Source of the DNA: Chloranthus sessilifolius
Taxonomy: Eukaryota > Streptophyta > Magnoliopsida > Chloranthales > Chloranthaceae
Assembly (NCBI GenBank): GCA_021018995.1
Contig: CM037587.1
Location: 87,169,251-87,233,250, forward strand
DNA: 64,000 nt
Reading direction: 5' to 3'
The position numbers and the translations under genes were made by a program. Shown here in pieces: positions 32,661-45,194 of this stretch (position 1 is the first letter of the stretch; the number at the start of each line of letters is the position of its first letter). Below the pieces are notes generated by a model. That model had not been told where the DNA came from. It did no database searches and saw nothing but the letters and a program-made list of their open reading frames with translations.

Positions 32661-34998
32661 TGTGACGTCCCGAAACTTTTAACTTTGAACAGTACATCTC
32701 GATGTGCGTACCCAACTGGTCATGCACCTGGGAAAGATGGAAATATTAAAATAAGTTAAGTTAGCATAAGCTTTGAGTAAGAAGGAATAGTAATGGGATG
32801 AGAATGACCACGTGATGGTGAGAGATACACTGAAGTTCGATGTATGTGCTTAACACCCACATTTGAGCTTTTAAGTACATAAGTTAAAAGATAAGAGAAT
32901 TAAATTCCCTTGCTTTGGTTGTTGAGAGAAAATAAATGAGAAGAGAGGGAATGATGAGAGCTTTGAATTCGTGAGTGTGCGTGTTAGGGGTTGAACATAC
33001 GTGCGGAATTATGGATACGGGATCGAAGGAAATTCCCAAAATTCAAAGCCTTGAAACTCTAGCTTGAGTTGAGCCCGTGGATCGAGAAATCGATCGAATC
33101 AAAGGTAAGAACTATGATTTTTATCATGATTTGGTTGGGAATTAGATGTGTATTAGTTTTTAATTAGCATATGAGTGAGAAATTAGAAGAAAGGAGGTTA
33201 AGGTTTAAAGAAAACAGGTTTGAGAAGTAAAAATCTGAGAATTGGAAGAATCTGACAAAACCAATCGATCGAAATAAGTGATCGATCGATTGATTTTGTC
33301 TGATGTGAAAGAACAAGGGTTTCTGAGGAATCCGATCAATTGAAATAGTTTCAATCGATCGATTTGTGAAAACCAATCAATCGATATGTACACTAAGCGA
33401 TCGTTTTATGAAAAACAATGAGCGTGTTAAATGGCTTCTGGAGAAATTGACCGATCAAAAATGATTTCGACCAATCGATTTAGGAAAATTCAAGATTTTG
33501 TTTGGTTTTGATTCGAAGACTTTGGGGAGACCTTATATCTTCCTATTTTACGTCATTTCTGATGTACGGACTATGATTTGATGTGTTCTAGGTATGGGTT
33601 GTGTATATGCTTGAGGAATTGGCTTGGATTTAAAGGAGTTTGTTAACTTCTCGTCAAGGTAGGGAAAACCTAGTAACTTGCATATTTGAATTTTGTTCAG
33701 CATGAACTTTGTGATATGATAAGAATATGTACGTGATTGTGTAGTTTTTCGTCCGTCATTCAACATGAATTTCGTTATGGATTTTTAACATAAAAAATAT
33801 GAGAGGATGTGCACTAAGAAGAAACCATAAGTGTGTGTGTGTGTGAAATTTAATAAGTGAGTATGTGACCCCAGTAAAAATCTATGATATGTGTGTGTGA
33901 CATCAAGAATATGTGTGTGAAATCAGTAAATGTTATAAGTGTGTGTGTAACTTTGAAGGCAACCCTATTATAAATTATCACAAATGCACGGTGAATAACT
34001 ATAAGTTAAATTTCGTACTTTAATTTAAGGTTCATGTGTTGAATACCCTATTGACGCGGCGGTATACCCGTGACCGGTACGGCGGGATATCCGTACTTGT
34101 GCTCCTGTACGACGAGATATCAGTTCTTTGATTTTCAATCTGTGGAAATACTTCGTTCGACACAAGTCACCTAATTCTAAGGGGCTTGGACAACTTTGTG
34201 TGAATTGTTTATTGAAAGACGATGTTTGGGGTATTACATTAGTATTATATGTGGCTCTCGATGCTATATTTGCTCGAGAGATTACTTAAGTGATTGGTTT
34301 AAGTGTGTGCGTTAAGAGAACAATTTGAGTAACCACGTTTAGTGTGTTTTGAAACTTTGCATCCGATATTCATTTTTTTCAATTTAATTGCTTTTAAATT
34401 TTAAATTGTGACTCTTAATAAGCTAAGCATATTTTTGATTATGCCATGAAGTATATGTTTGATATCCCTATTAAGCTTAGATGTAGCTTACCCTTTGACT
34501 ATACATCATAGGTATAGAGGTAGCGTCGGGCACTGAGGACGTAGATCCTGAGGACCCTGAGTACATACCTGGGGAGGAGACAGAGCCCCCTCCGGAGGAG
34601 TTCTTCTAGCGGACTGTACTATGCTAGTTTGATTTTGAGATTATATTTGTACGACTTGGTACGTCCTGCCAATTTAGTTTTGTAAGAATACTTGTATATG
34701 TCTCACAGTATTTTGTTTTGTGAACCATGTGTTGGTGACAATTGTTTGTCACTAATGGTTTGGTTCTTTTCGCCATGTGGGTTGCATGGGATTAGAACCA
34801 TCTTTTGTTATCTTTTGAGTTATCTTTATATAGAAATAGAGATTTATTTCTTATGATGACTCTATTTGCTTATTTAGACATGTGCTTTGTTCCGCTTTGC
34901 GTGTGGATATACCAAGTGTTCCGTTCGTATAGGGGAATCGACCTTAATGGCTGATCCGACGATGCGGATTTTCGGGTGCGGAAATCCGGGCTGTCGCA
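32661..34998 (+). repeat. Element C 5' LTR (2338 bp)
   Basis: Termini are TGTGACGTCC and GCTGTCGCA. The donor CAAAG|GTAAGA is at 33104/33105. The array of CGATCGATCG-like palindromes lies at about 33260-33480. GTGTGTGA-rich DNA covers 33830-33960, and the GC-rich GGATATCC module about 34055-34130. The hairpin is slightly degraded (TTAAGCTTAGATGTAGCTTA), and the acceptor ATCATAG ends 34511, so the intron is 1407 bp. The acidic frame reads EDVDPEDPEYIPGEETEPPP, then EEFF and a stop. The primer site TTGGTATCAAAGC follows at 35000. Confidence 0.92.
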
Positions 34999-35104
34999 GT
35001 TGGTATCAAAGCATTTTGCTTTAGAGATTTCTGAAAAGTCTTAGATTTTTGTCAGAGTATAGGGAACTTCTGCATGAAACTTTGGTTTCATATTACAGAG
35101 CGTC

Positions 35105-36433
35105 ATGTCTGCTAGAGGAAGGGGCCGACCAAGGGGCGGCCATAGTTGGAACTTGAGAAGTGGGGATGAGATTTCCACCAGTTTCAATAGGGTTCCAATG
35201 GGTAATAGAGAGGTTCCGAAAAGCAGTAATCTAAAAAATAGAGATCAGGAAAGAGATCAAAAGAGAAATGAAGACAGACAAGAGAGACAAAGAATGATGC
35301 ATACCATGGAAACTATGGCGAATGCTATGGCTCAGCAGACAGCGTTGTTGGCAGCTAGTAATGCCAATAACCATCAACAGATGCCACTTACACCTCCAAT
35401 TCCTCCTACTCCACCACCAATACACTCAACATTTACAAAGTTTCGGAGGATGCATCCTCTAAATTTTTCAGGGCAAGCAGAGCCAATGGAAGCTGAGAAC
35501 TGGCTCAGTGAGATGGAAAAGATATTCAGTGTGCTTTTGTGCACTGAAGATGAGAGCATCAGATGGGCAGCATTTATGCTGGATGGAGAAGCAGGCCAAT
35601 GGTAGAAGTCCGAGTCTAGAACAAGGGCACAGGAGAATCCAAGCATATTGTGGTCCTAAGATGAATTTGTAGAAGAGTTCAATAAATAATACTTTCCTAA
35701 GGTAGTGCAGAACTAGATGGAGGTGAAATTCCTTCAGTTAGAACAAGGGAAGATGACAGTCATAAAATATGGTGTAGAGTTTATGAGACTTGCACGTTTT
35801 GCTCCAGAGTATGTGGCCTCGGATCTGATGAAGGCCAAGAAATTCTAACGCGGCTTAAGGTTGACTATCCGAGATAGGATTACAGCTTTTGAATTGGAGA
35901 CATACAGAGCAGTTATGAGCAAGGCTTTACTGGTAGAAGAGGACATTTATGAAATGTATAGAAGAAGAGATCAATAAGGAAAAGGAAGGGCAAATCAAAA
36001 TAGGGTTGGTAACTACGAGCTGGTGAACAAAAAGCCGCAATTCGTAACACTTACTCACAGGCAGTTTACACAGACCAATTACTCTAGGCTACCTATGCCT
36101 TCGTCTGTGAGACCTATTTGCTATGAGAGCCCTACTATCTCTACAGGGGTATCAACTACTAAGGGTTTCTCTAAGGCAGCATCATCCCCCCAGCTGAGAC
36201 GTGTGTCGAGTGTGGCAAGTCTCACAAGACGGCAGATTGTAGGCGGGGTACTGGCGAGTACTTCAAATATGGGAAAATGGGGCATATGATTAAGGATTGC
36301 CCAGAGATGAAGAAGGAGAGGACGACATCAGCTCCTATGCCTAGTCCGTTGTAGACTAAGAAACCTATGGCACGAGGACGAGCATCTTTCGTTATAGCCC
36401 AGGATGCTCAGAATAGTAACGGTATCATCCAAG
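35105..36433 (+). pseudogene. Element C gag
   Basis: The ATG at 35105 (MSARGRGRPRGGHS) begins an Arg-rich N terminus, then a region of Q/N and P-rich sequence, the capsid-like core (FRRMHPLNFSGQAEP, then EDESIRWAAFMLDGEAGQW), and a degraded zinc knuckle region near 36195-36300. Stops at 35603 (Trp), 35657 (Trp), 35687, 35713, 35846 and 35975 (Gln) are TGG or CAA/CAG changed by transition. The coding part stops at CAA|G (36433), where the intron-like segment begins. Gag would package genomic RNA. Confidence 0.88.
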
Positions 36434-36580
36434 GTGAAAATTCTTTTAAATTAATTATTTCATTAATTTGAATTTTATATAGAGAAGATGCATCAATATT
36501 AAGAAGTAGTCTTTAAATCAAATTCCTTGCATACATAACTTGTGATGTGTAAGTAATTGTTGAAGCATGCGTATGTATAG
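36434..36580 (+). other. Intron-like segment between gag and pol (C), splice sites intact
   Basis: The boundaries are CCAAG|GTGAAA and GTATGTATAG|GTACC. It is 147 bp, AT-rich, and translates to a stop after 13 codons when retained (…GENSFKLIISLI). Removal joins Gln-Gly-Thr-Leu-Gln-Ile-Tyr and the frame runs on into [10 protein letters not shown] of protease. The site and the flanking residues match B and D although the intron sequence itself has diverged, as expected for an intron and not for coding sequence. Confidence 0.78.
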
Positions 36581-39500
36581 GTACCTTACAAATATATGGG
36601 AAGGGTGGTTTCCTTTATTATGAAGCAAGAGTGTTGATAGACCCAGGGTCTACCCACTCATTTATTATGCCTCAGTTTACAAAGAAAATGGAGGTCGTTC
36701 CCGAAGCCTTGGACTTTATTTTGGCGGTGTCAGTACCAACGGGAAACTCGATCAGTACCAATATGGTGTGCCGGTCAGTCATGGTTGCCATCAGGGAGTA
36801 CGACAGTCATGAATTGGTGGCGGATTTGATCATGTTGGATATGCAAGGATTTGATGTAATCCTTGGCATGGACTGGTTGTCCACACATCGTGCAAGTGTT
36901 GATTGTAGGAGAAAGGTGGTTACCTTTAGACTAAATACGAGAAAATCATTCAGGTTTCTAGGAATGCAATCAGCTTTTATACCACTTATCTCCGCAGTCA
37001 GAGCTGAATGTTTGATAAAGAAGGGATGTAGTGGGTACTTAGCGTTTTTGAAGGAGCTCAAGGAAGAGAAAAATGTTTTAACTGAAATTCCAATTACATG
37101 TTAATTCGAAGACGTATTCCCAGAAGAATTGTCGGGATTACCACTGGATAGAAAAGTGGAGTTCGCCATTGACTTAGCACCAGGTACGAAGCCTATATCT
37201 AAAGCACCATATCAAATGGCTCCAACCGAGTTGAGGGAGTTGAAGGATCAATTACAAGAACTCTTAGATAAATGATTCATAAGACCTAGTGTGTCTCATT
37301 GGGGAGCACCGGTCTTGTTTGTGAAGAAGGATGAGTCGATGAGACTGTGCATCGACTATCGTCAATTGAACAAGTTAATTATCAAGAATTGATACCCTTT
37401 GCCCAAGATAGACGATGTGTTTGATCAGTTACAGGGTGTGAGATTCTTTTTCAAGATCGACCTGAGATTTGGATACCATTAGTTGCGAGTTAAGGTCGAG
37501 GACATACAGAAGACGGCATTCAAGACACGATATGGACACTATGAATTCTTAGTGCTGCCATTTGGATTGGCAAATGCACCGATGTCATTCATGAACCTAA
37601 TGAATCGGGTGTTTAAAGCACACCTTGATACTTGTGTGGTCTTATTCGTAAATGACATATTCATTTACTCGAAAACCAAGAAAGAGCATGAAGAACACTT
37701 GAGGATTTCTCTACAGACATTGCGTGAACACCAATTATATGTAAAACTCAGTAAGTGTGAGTTTTGTAAGAGAAAGCCAGTTTCTTGGGACATGTAGTCT
37801 CAAAGGATGGTGTTACTGTGGATGCAGCAAAGATCAAGGCAGTAGTAGAATGGGAACAACCAAAGACTTTGACTGAGATTCGTAGTTTCCTTGGTCTGGC
37901 TGGTACTATAGACGGTTTGTAGAGGGATTTTCAAATATTTCAGGACCACTCAGAAAACTTACAAGGAAGAATGAGAAGTTTGAATAGACTAATGATTGTG
38001 AGAAGAGTTTCTAAGAACTCAAGAAGAGGTTAACAACAGCACTGGTGTTGGCTATACCTTCAGGCAGTGGAGGGTTTACTGTGTACAGTGATGCTTCACA
38101 CAGTGGTTTAGGTTGTGTGCTTAACCAAGATAAGAAGGTTATTGCTTATGGGTCGAGACAGCTTAAGGACCACAAGAAAAATTACCCAACACATGATTTA
38201 GAACTAGCAGCGGTGATCTTCGTACTGAAATTTGGAGACATTACTAATACAGAGAGACCTTTGAGATATTCACGGATCAAAAAGCCTCAGATACTTATTT
38301 ATGTAAAAGGAACTCAATATGAGGCAACACAGATGGATGAAATTTCTCAAGGACTACAATTGCTCCATTCAGTACAACCCAGGCAAGGCTAATGTTATAG
38401 CAGATGCTTTGAGTCGAAAGAGTTCGGCTCTATTATTTAACCTTATCATGGGGATTCGTAGATGGAAGCTATTAGAGGATCTCTCTTTATATGACACGAG
38501 GATCGAGGTACAAGCTTCAGGGGCCTTGTTGGCTAACATCACAATTCGACCTACGATCTTCGATCAAATTTAGGAATTATAGATGAAGGATCTAGAGTTA
38601 GTAAAGATCCGACAGGGTGTGATTGATGGAAGTAGACCGGATTTCTCAATTAAGGAGGACGGGTCGTTATTGTTCAGGGGATGCCTATGTATACCAATTG
38701 ATGCTGACCTGCGGCAAACTATCTTAGATGAAGCCTATAAGCCTAAGTATGCCATACACCCTGGTAGCATTAAGATGTATCAGGATATGAGGAAAAACTA
38801 ATGGTGGAGATGTTTTAAATAGGATGTTGTTGAGTACGTGTCAAAGTATTAAGTATGTTAGCAAGTGAAGGTAGATCACAAACATGTGACAGATTTATTG
38901 CAACCTCTACCAATACCAGAGTAGAAATGGGAGTCAATCTCTATGGACTTCCTATTGGGGTTACCACAGACAGCAAAGTGACACAATGTCATTTGGGTAG
39001 TCATTGACCGATTAACCAAGTCAGCTCACTTCTTGCCATACAACAACATGTATATGGCAGGAAGACTAGCAGAGATATATATGAAAGAGATTATCCGATT
39101 ATATGGTATTCTAGTTAGTATTGTTTTGGGTTGTGACCCATTATACACTTCAATGTTTTGGCAAAAGTTTCAAGAGGGAATGGGTATACGGTTAGACTTC
39201 AGTTCGGCATTCATCCCACAAGCAGATGGACAAATAGAATGGGTGAATCAGATCATAGAAGATATGCTCAGAGCAGGTATGCTTAATTTTTAGGGATCAT
39301 TGGATCAACATTTACCATTAATTGAGTTTGCATACAATAATATCTTTCATACGAGTATCGGTATGGCACCCTATGAGGCACTATATGGACGGCAATGTAG
39401 ATCACCGATCAATTGGGAAGAGATCGGAGAAAAGTTTGTTTTGGGTCTGGAATTAATTGAAAGCAATGCCACTATCGTTCATGTGATTATAGAAAGAATC

Positions 39501-39971
39501 AAGGCGGCTCAGAGTAGACAGAAAATTTATGCCGATATCAAGAGGACAAGTGTTGATTTTCACGTTCGAGATCACGTATTTGTTAAGATCCCACCAATGA
39601 AAGGCGTCTTGAGATTTGGAAAGTGGGGAAAGTTAAGCCCACACTACTTTGGACCCTTTGAGGTTTTAGGCAGAGTTGGTGAAGCTGCTTACAGAATTAC
39701 ATTACCTCCACAACTGGATAGAGTGCATAACGTGTTTCATGTATCTATGCTTCGGAAGTATGTAAAGGATCCGACTCACATTTTGGACAATCAATCGATC
39801 GAGATGTATAAGAATATGATGATGATCGAAGAACCGATTCAAATACTTGATCGGAAGGAGCAAATTTTGCGCACAAAGAGTATTTCATTAGTGCTTGTCA
39901 AGTGGAGGAATCATTCAGTTGAAGAGGCCATTTGGGAGTGCGAGGCGGAGATTAGAGACCAAAACCCTTAG
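36581..39971 (+). pseudogene. Element C pol
   Basis: The order is protease ([11 protein letters not shown], 36631-36665), RT ([13 protein letters not shown] near 37205), RNase H ([15 protein letters not shown] near 38085), integrase zinc finger (38720-38870), integrase core, KLSPHYFGPFEVLG near 39625, and the tail to the stop at 39971. The RT catalytic box reads [10 protein letters not shown] where FVDD is expected. There are frameshifts near 37780 and 37910 and many stops. From 39300 to 39971 the frame is open for 223 codons. Confidence 0.92.
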
Positions 39972-40164
39972 CTATTGGATGAGACTTGAGACAAATTGTA
40001 ACTTTTAAGGTAATTATGGTGAAATTCCTTTGAAATAATAAATGTGCAGTATTAAATATTAAAGTATAGCTTGGTTAAACCATAAACACCATGTAGATGG
40101 AAGTAAAGGATGTTGCAAGTAAATGGGAGTGGAAAAAATAAAAATTTGAAGTTTTTTGTTAAAA

Positions 40165-40460
40165 CCAATTGAACTAAAACCGATCGATCGATTGTTGAAA
40201 ATTGTTCGATTGAAGAGCGCACTGATCCAATGAAAATGCAAAAACAGAGAGTAATGTTGAACAAGTAAATGGCTTATGAAAACCGATCGATCGAAATGTA
40301 CATTTGACCGATAGATTTTTGTAACCGTTTGATCAAAATAAGTCATTGTTCAATCAAAAATTTTGAAACCGACCGATCGATTTAAACCGATCGATTAAAA
40401 TCGTCGATTTGAGCATTTATGAGGGAAGTCGACTGAACGATTTAGACATTATATATATGG
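40165..40460. repeat. Palindrome array and TATA box upstream of the aORF (C)
   Basis: Seven or eight CGATCGAT/ATCGATCG-type motifs (for example ACCGATCGATCGATT near 40178 and near 40374) lie between pol and TATATATATGG at 40450-40460. The type matches the array in the C LTRs and differs from the ATTAAT type of B and D at the same place. Confidence 0.75.
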
Positions 40461-40714
40461 GATGTGCGATTTTTATTTCAAAAATTTTAGAAACTATTTT
40501 GGTTCTTTCGGGTTTTTTCTTGAGCTTTGCTTGGAGACTTTAGGGCTTGATCCAAACGACTTTGGAGCTTGATTCTTCACAAGATTAAGGTCCAATAGCT
40601 TCAAAAGGGTAAACTTTAAACTTTTAGAAGTTTGAAATCGTGATTTCTACATTTTGCCCTAGTTCTTTTAGTATTCTAGGAAAACCCTAGTTCTTTGATA
40701 GTGTTGTGGTTGTG

Positions 40715-42076
40715 ATGGCCTCGAAGACCCGACAAACATCGAAGAAACCCACGTCACAAGCGGGTTCTTCTTTTCAACCCCTACAACAACCACAACCACA
40801 ACAATCTTCACCACAGCCTCCAGCACCTCAACAACAACCATCACAGTCACCACCTCTCCCACCTGAGCAACCCAATGAGTGGTGGGCTGAGAAGGGTTTT
40901 GAACCCAAGTGGAGTATTGATAAGAAATTGTTTAAGGAGAGAGATGAAACCCATTGGGTGTTTGAGTACATCCACAGGGCAGGATTAGACGGTATACTCG
41001 AACCTTTTAACGAGTATTACTATCCTCATTTGGTTAGGTTATTTTACCAAAATATGTATACCGGAAATAAGCCAGGAACGATTTGTACCAAGATCGATGG
41101 TAGAAATTACGAGTTTATCTATGATGACGTATCCATTGCTATAAAGTGTTACCTGAATTACAATACCGGGATAGAATTGTCTGAGCCTTTTCCAAGACCC
41201 GTAGATTTGCAAATTGTGAAAGAGCAAATGACCCAGGGCAAGTAGGGGTCTAGTACAACAATTAAGCGAGTAGATTTACCACGTGAGCTTTGGATGCTCG
41301 ACTCAATCCTTAAGTGTAATCTATATCCAATGAGGCATAAAACTGAGAGAGTTGGAGAAATGCAACAGGCCTTGATTTTTGCATTTAATGGGCAATGGTT
41401 CAACGCGCCAAAAATGATTTTTGAAGGCATGAGATAGTCAAAAGGGAAGATGCTTGAAGGGGGAGCAGCGCAATATAATGAGATGCCATATGCTTGACTC
41501 ATTTACCTTATGATTGAGGATTATAACGGGCCTAGTGAGCACACCCTTTCGAAGGACGAGCCACGGAGAACCGACAATGTGAAACCCTATACCCTCAAGG
41601 AATAGATTAAAACATATAACCGTTTGGTAAAGAGATCGGGAGATGAGGTGCAAGCACCACCCGAACATGGGGCTACACCTGATGCCCCACAAGACCAAGA
41701 AACGCCAGTTCCAGAAGCAATAGTTGGGGATCAGCCGGCTACTACTACCACACCATAGCAGCGTGCTCAGATCCATGTGCCTCCACCACCACAGCTCTCC
41801 TCAACTACTACTGTTGATGATGTTCTCACCCTCGTGGTTGAGAACAATCATCATTTACATAGACGCTTAGACTACCATGAGGAGGTATTTACACGTGTGA
41901 TGCGGCAACTGTATCCGACGGACTATGAGTCGCAGCTCACAGATGCTCGTGCTTCAGTATCGGATCTATGGTACTTTACCACTAGAGCATCTACTTCCGA
42001 CGGCGCTAATGTGGATGCTGCAGCAGATGAGGAGGCTGGACCTATAGACAAGCAGTCGGGTGACACAGCGGCTTGA
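40715..42076 (+). pseudogene. Element C extra ORF (aORF), 453 codons with stops
   Basis: I chose the ATG at 40715 (MASKTRQTSKKPTSQAGSS) because it matches the D start in position after the TATA box. After a Q/P-rich stretch comes the domain NEWWAEKGFEPKWSIDKKLF, then ETHWVFEYIHRAGLDGILEP, YYPHLVRLFYQNM and KIDGRNYEFIYDD. The C terminus has TVDDVLTLVVENNHHLHRRL, predicted helical. The reading frame is continuous across about five stops (41243, 41436, 41495, 41603, 41756), with no net frameshift. Amino-acid similarity to the B/D aORF is clear while the DNA differs, arguing that it once encoded a functional protein. Confidence 0.78.
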
Positions 42077-42555
42077 TACGGAGGTTTTGGGATTTATATT
42101 TTGGGCGTGCAGGGATATAATTTCTTTTGATAAATTTTGTAATTTAAAATAGGGTATGTAAGACATGAATCCTTTAAACTATTGTGGCATGGTTGCCACT
42201 TCACTTTCATAGTGTATATGACCTTTTGGATGTGGTTGCTTAGTGAATCTTGCAATTTCTATAAATGTTCATATTTGCATATGATCTGCTAGGTGTAATG
42301 TGACATACATGCAGGTACATGTGACGGGTTAAAGTGACCTGTATGATTAGGTGTGTGATTCCATTGCATGTAAGTGTGCATCTATGGTGCGATGTGAGGT
42401 AATACCAGCTTGCTTTGCTAGGTGTTAGTCTAGCTTGACTGGACACTTTTATAAAAGTTAGGACTTGTTATGTCCTCGTTAAAGGATTGGGTTCTCTAAA
42501 CGGGGAAGCCATTGTGATTATTAGATGTTTTTGTTCGTGTGTGCTTGACACCCTA
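42077..42555 (+). other. Element C 3' untranslated region, interrupted by element D
   Basis: Noncoding; it continues at 55420-55495 after element D. The right part contains CGGGGACGAAAATTTC and the polypurine tract AGAGGGGGGAGAA (55483-55495). CCCTA at 42551-42555 is the target duplicated by D. Nothing else is recognised. Confidence 0.8.
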
Positions 42556-45084
42556 TGTAATATCCCAAAAAATTTGCGTTGAACAGTGACTTCGGGATCC
42601 GTGCCCTACTGGTCATAGGTTTGACCAAGAGGGAGTTCGCTAATTGACTGGAGAGGTGATGTGAAAATGATGTAAGTGTGTGGAGTGTGTGGTTAAATGA
42701 GAATCACATGCGCTTATCTTGGGTGTATGTGCTCAACACGAAGAGAGTAAGGATATAAGGGTTAAAGAACCCTAGAGTCATTTATTGGATTGTTAAGAGA
42801 GAGTTAAGAAGAGAGAGGGAGAGAGAGTAAAGAGGAGTTATGGAAGTGGAGTTAATGTAAATCAAGAGGAGATTAGAGCATTGATTTCCGAATTCAAAGC
42901 GATTGGGGATCGTTGAAGCAAATGATGGAACCCTAGCCATCAAACCCAACAAATAAATCCCTTGAGGGGATTCTTGAGGTGAGTTTTAAATTAAAGTTAA
43001 TGCATAGATTGTAGATGTTTAAATTCAGTCAAATATGCTTAAAATGATAGATTAGAGGCATAGAACAAGAAAGGAGAAAGATTTGGAAGAATAGCCCGGA
43101 AGGGGGCTGAATCTGGCCAAATCGATTAATCGAAATTGAAGTTCGATTAATCGATTTTGATCTGGAAGTTGAAAAGTCATGAAAGCCTGATTTTGATTAA
43201 TCGAAATGTATTTCGATTAATCGATTTGGATTTCGATTAGTCGATTTGAAAATTGACTAATTGACTGCGTACCTCTAGTGGCTGGAGAAATGAGGCCTGG
43301 AGTGATCGACTAATCGAGTTGGGAAATCGATTAATCGATTTTGGATTTAGATTAATCGATTTGGGATCGACTAATCGATTTCAAAATTTTGACCACTCGA
43401 TTTAAGAATCGACTGCTTTATGTTGGAGACTTCGATTAATCGATTTGGGATCGATTAATCGAATTTGAATCTCGATTAATTGATTTTGAGAATCGATTAA
43501 TCGATTTGGGTTTCGATTAATTGATTTTGGGAATTGATTAATCGACTTTGATAGTTTTACTTAACTTTATAATTTTTCTTTGAGATTCATGGAGGGTCTA
43601 GGACCTTCTTTATTACATCTTTAGTGATGTATTTCATGTGTTATGATGTACCATAGGTGGTACGTGTGAAAGCGAGCACAAGGAGCCACGTGGGACCTTG
43701 ATGCTTGGACCATCAGAGAATTGAGGTAGTGAACACCTTGAACATGTACTTTAATTTCAAGAGCATGTATGTAGTGATATAATTATCAGATTTGAAGTTG
43801 TTTTAACTATGAAAAGTTTTATAAAAATGGGTGCGTGTGTGACATCAAGAATGTGATAAAGGCATTTGTGTGATGCATGTAATTAAGAACAATTAATCTA
43901 ATGAGATTGAGACATCCCCAGGGGATGAGAAAGTAATAAAGGCATCAGGTGTGATGCGGGTATGTATACATCCCAGGGATGTATACATAGGATTGAATAA
44001 TTACTGTTGAGGCGTAACTGATATAAGATAGCACACTTGCACGGTGAACAACTATATGTAAAGCACATATTATTTTTATTATTTGAGGTTTGATAGGATA
44101 CCCCACCGACGTGGCGGGATACCCACGACTGACGCAGCAGGATATCCGTGATCGGTACGACGGCGAATCTGTACACCAGTACAAAGGTTTATCCATAATC
44201 GTAAGTACATCTCAGGGATGTTGTGTGATATTTAACCCCGCGCCTAGTGAGAAAGGGGCTTGGATCGTATTCCTAGGGAATACATCTTTTACAACTATCT
44301 AATTAAATGACGATGAAGGGTATCTCATCGGGGCTCGATGCTATATTGCTCGGGGATTACTTAAGTAGAAGATTTAAGTTTTTACTTTAGGCATGTTCAG
44401 TGTCATTCATGATAAATCAACAGTAAAGTAAGACATGCTAACTATCAGTAAACTTGAATGTAATTCATCAGATTTAAACTGTTTTTCTAGTAAAAGCATA
44501 GACTCATCATGCTTAGAGTATCATGGAATATATGTGAGTTTTAACTTATATGTTCATTGTGTTTATTCCATATTGAGCTAGGATGTAGCTCACCCCTTTA
44601 GACTATACGTCGCGGGTCCATTGATAGCAGCAGCTGAGGCTTCGAGAGACGTAGATCCGGGTGATTTGGATTATGTGCCTGGAGACGAGTTGGAGCCTCC
44701 ACCCGAGGACTTCTTCTAGAGGACTCTGCTGTGTACTTTGATAGAGAGTCAGTTTTGAGAGCAAATTGTATGACTTGGTATGTCAAGCCCTTATTTTGGT
44801 GAACTTGTAATTAAATTGAATTATTCTTTTGGCGAACCATCCGGGGTGATCTGTATATCACGGATGGTTCGGGTCGGTTCTCTGTTAATGCGATGGCATG
44901 AAAGTAGAACTGTCTTTTGCAAATGCCAGTTGGGCATATTAACTGTTTCCGCTTTATGAGATTATCTTCTTAATTATTTAATTTGTGCTTGATATACCAA
45001 AGTTTCGTGCACAGTTTTGGGGCACGGTCTGGAGGATCATACTGATGGCACGGGTTTTGGGGTGCTGAAATTCGGGCTGTCACA
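42556..45084 (+). repeat. Element D 5' LTR (2529 bp)
   Basis: Termini are TGTAATATCC and GGGCTGTCACA. The TATA-like GGATATAAGG is near 42753, followed by a GAGAGAGGGAGAGA leader. The donor GAG|GTGAGT is at 42978/42979. The array contains 16 ATTAAT-centred palindromes by my count in 43119-43550, with a CTCTAGTGGCTGGAG hairpin near 43275. The GGATATCC module is at about 44105-44170. The hairpin TGAGCTAGGATGTAGCTCA is near 44574-44592. The acceptor here reads CGCGG where other copies have CGCAG or CACAG. The acidic frame ends DYVPGDELEPPPEDFF then stop (about 44718). Confidence 0.93.
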
Positions 45085-45098
45085 CTTGGTATCAGAGC
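45085..45098 (+). other. Primer-binding site (D), tRNA-iMet type
   Basis: CTTGGTATCAGAGC follows the LTR terminus directly. TGGTATCAGAGC pairs with the 3' end of plant initiator tRNA-Met, which primes minus-strand synthesis. B and C have TGGTATCAAAG at the same place. Confidence 0.85.
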
Positions 45099-45194
45099 AT
45101 TTTCTTTTAGAAACTTTGACAATCATTCTTTTGTCAGAGCATAGAGCATAGGAACTTCTGCTAATGAAAACTTTGTTTTCACGTGCAGACCGTT

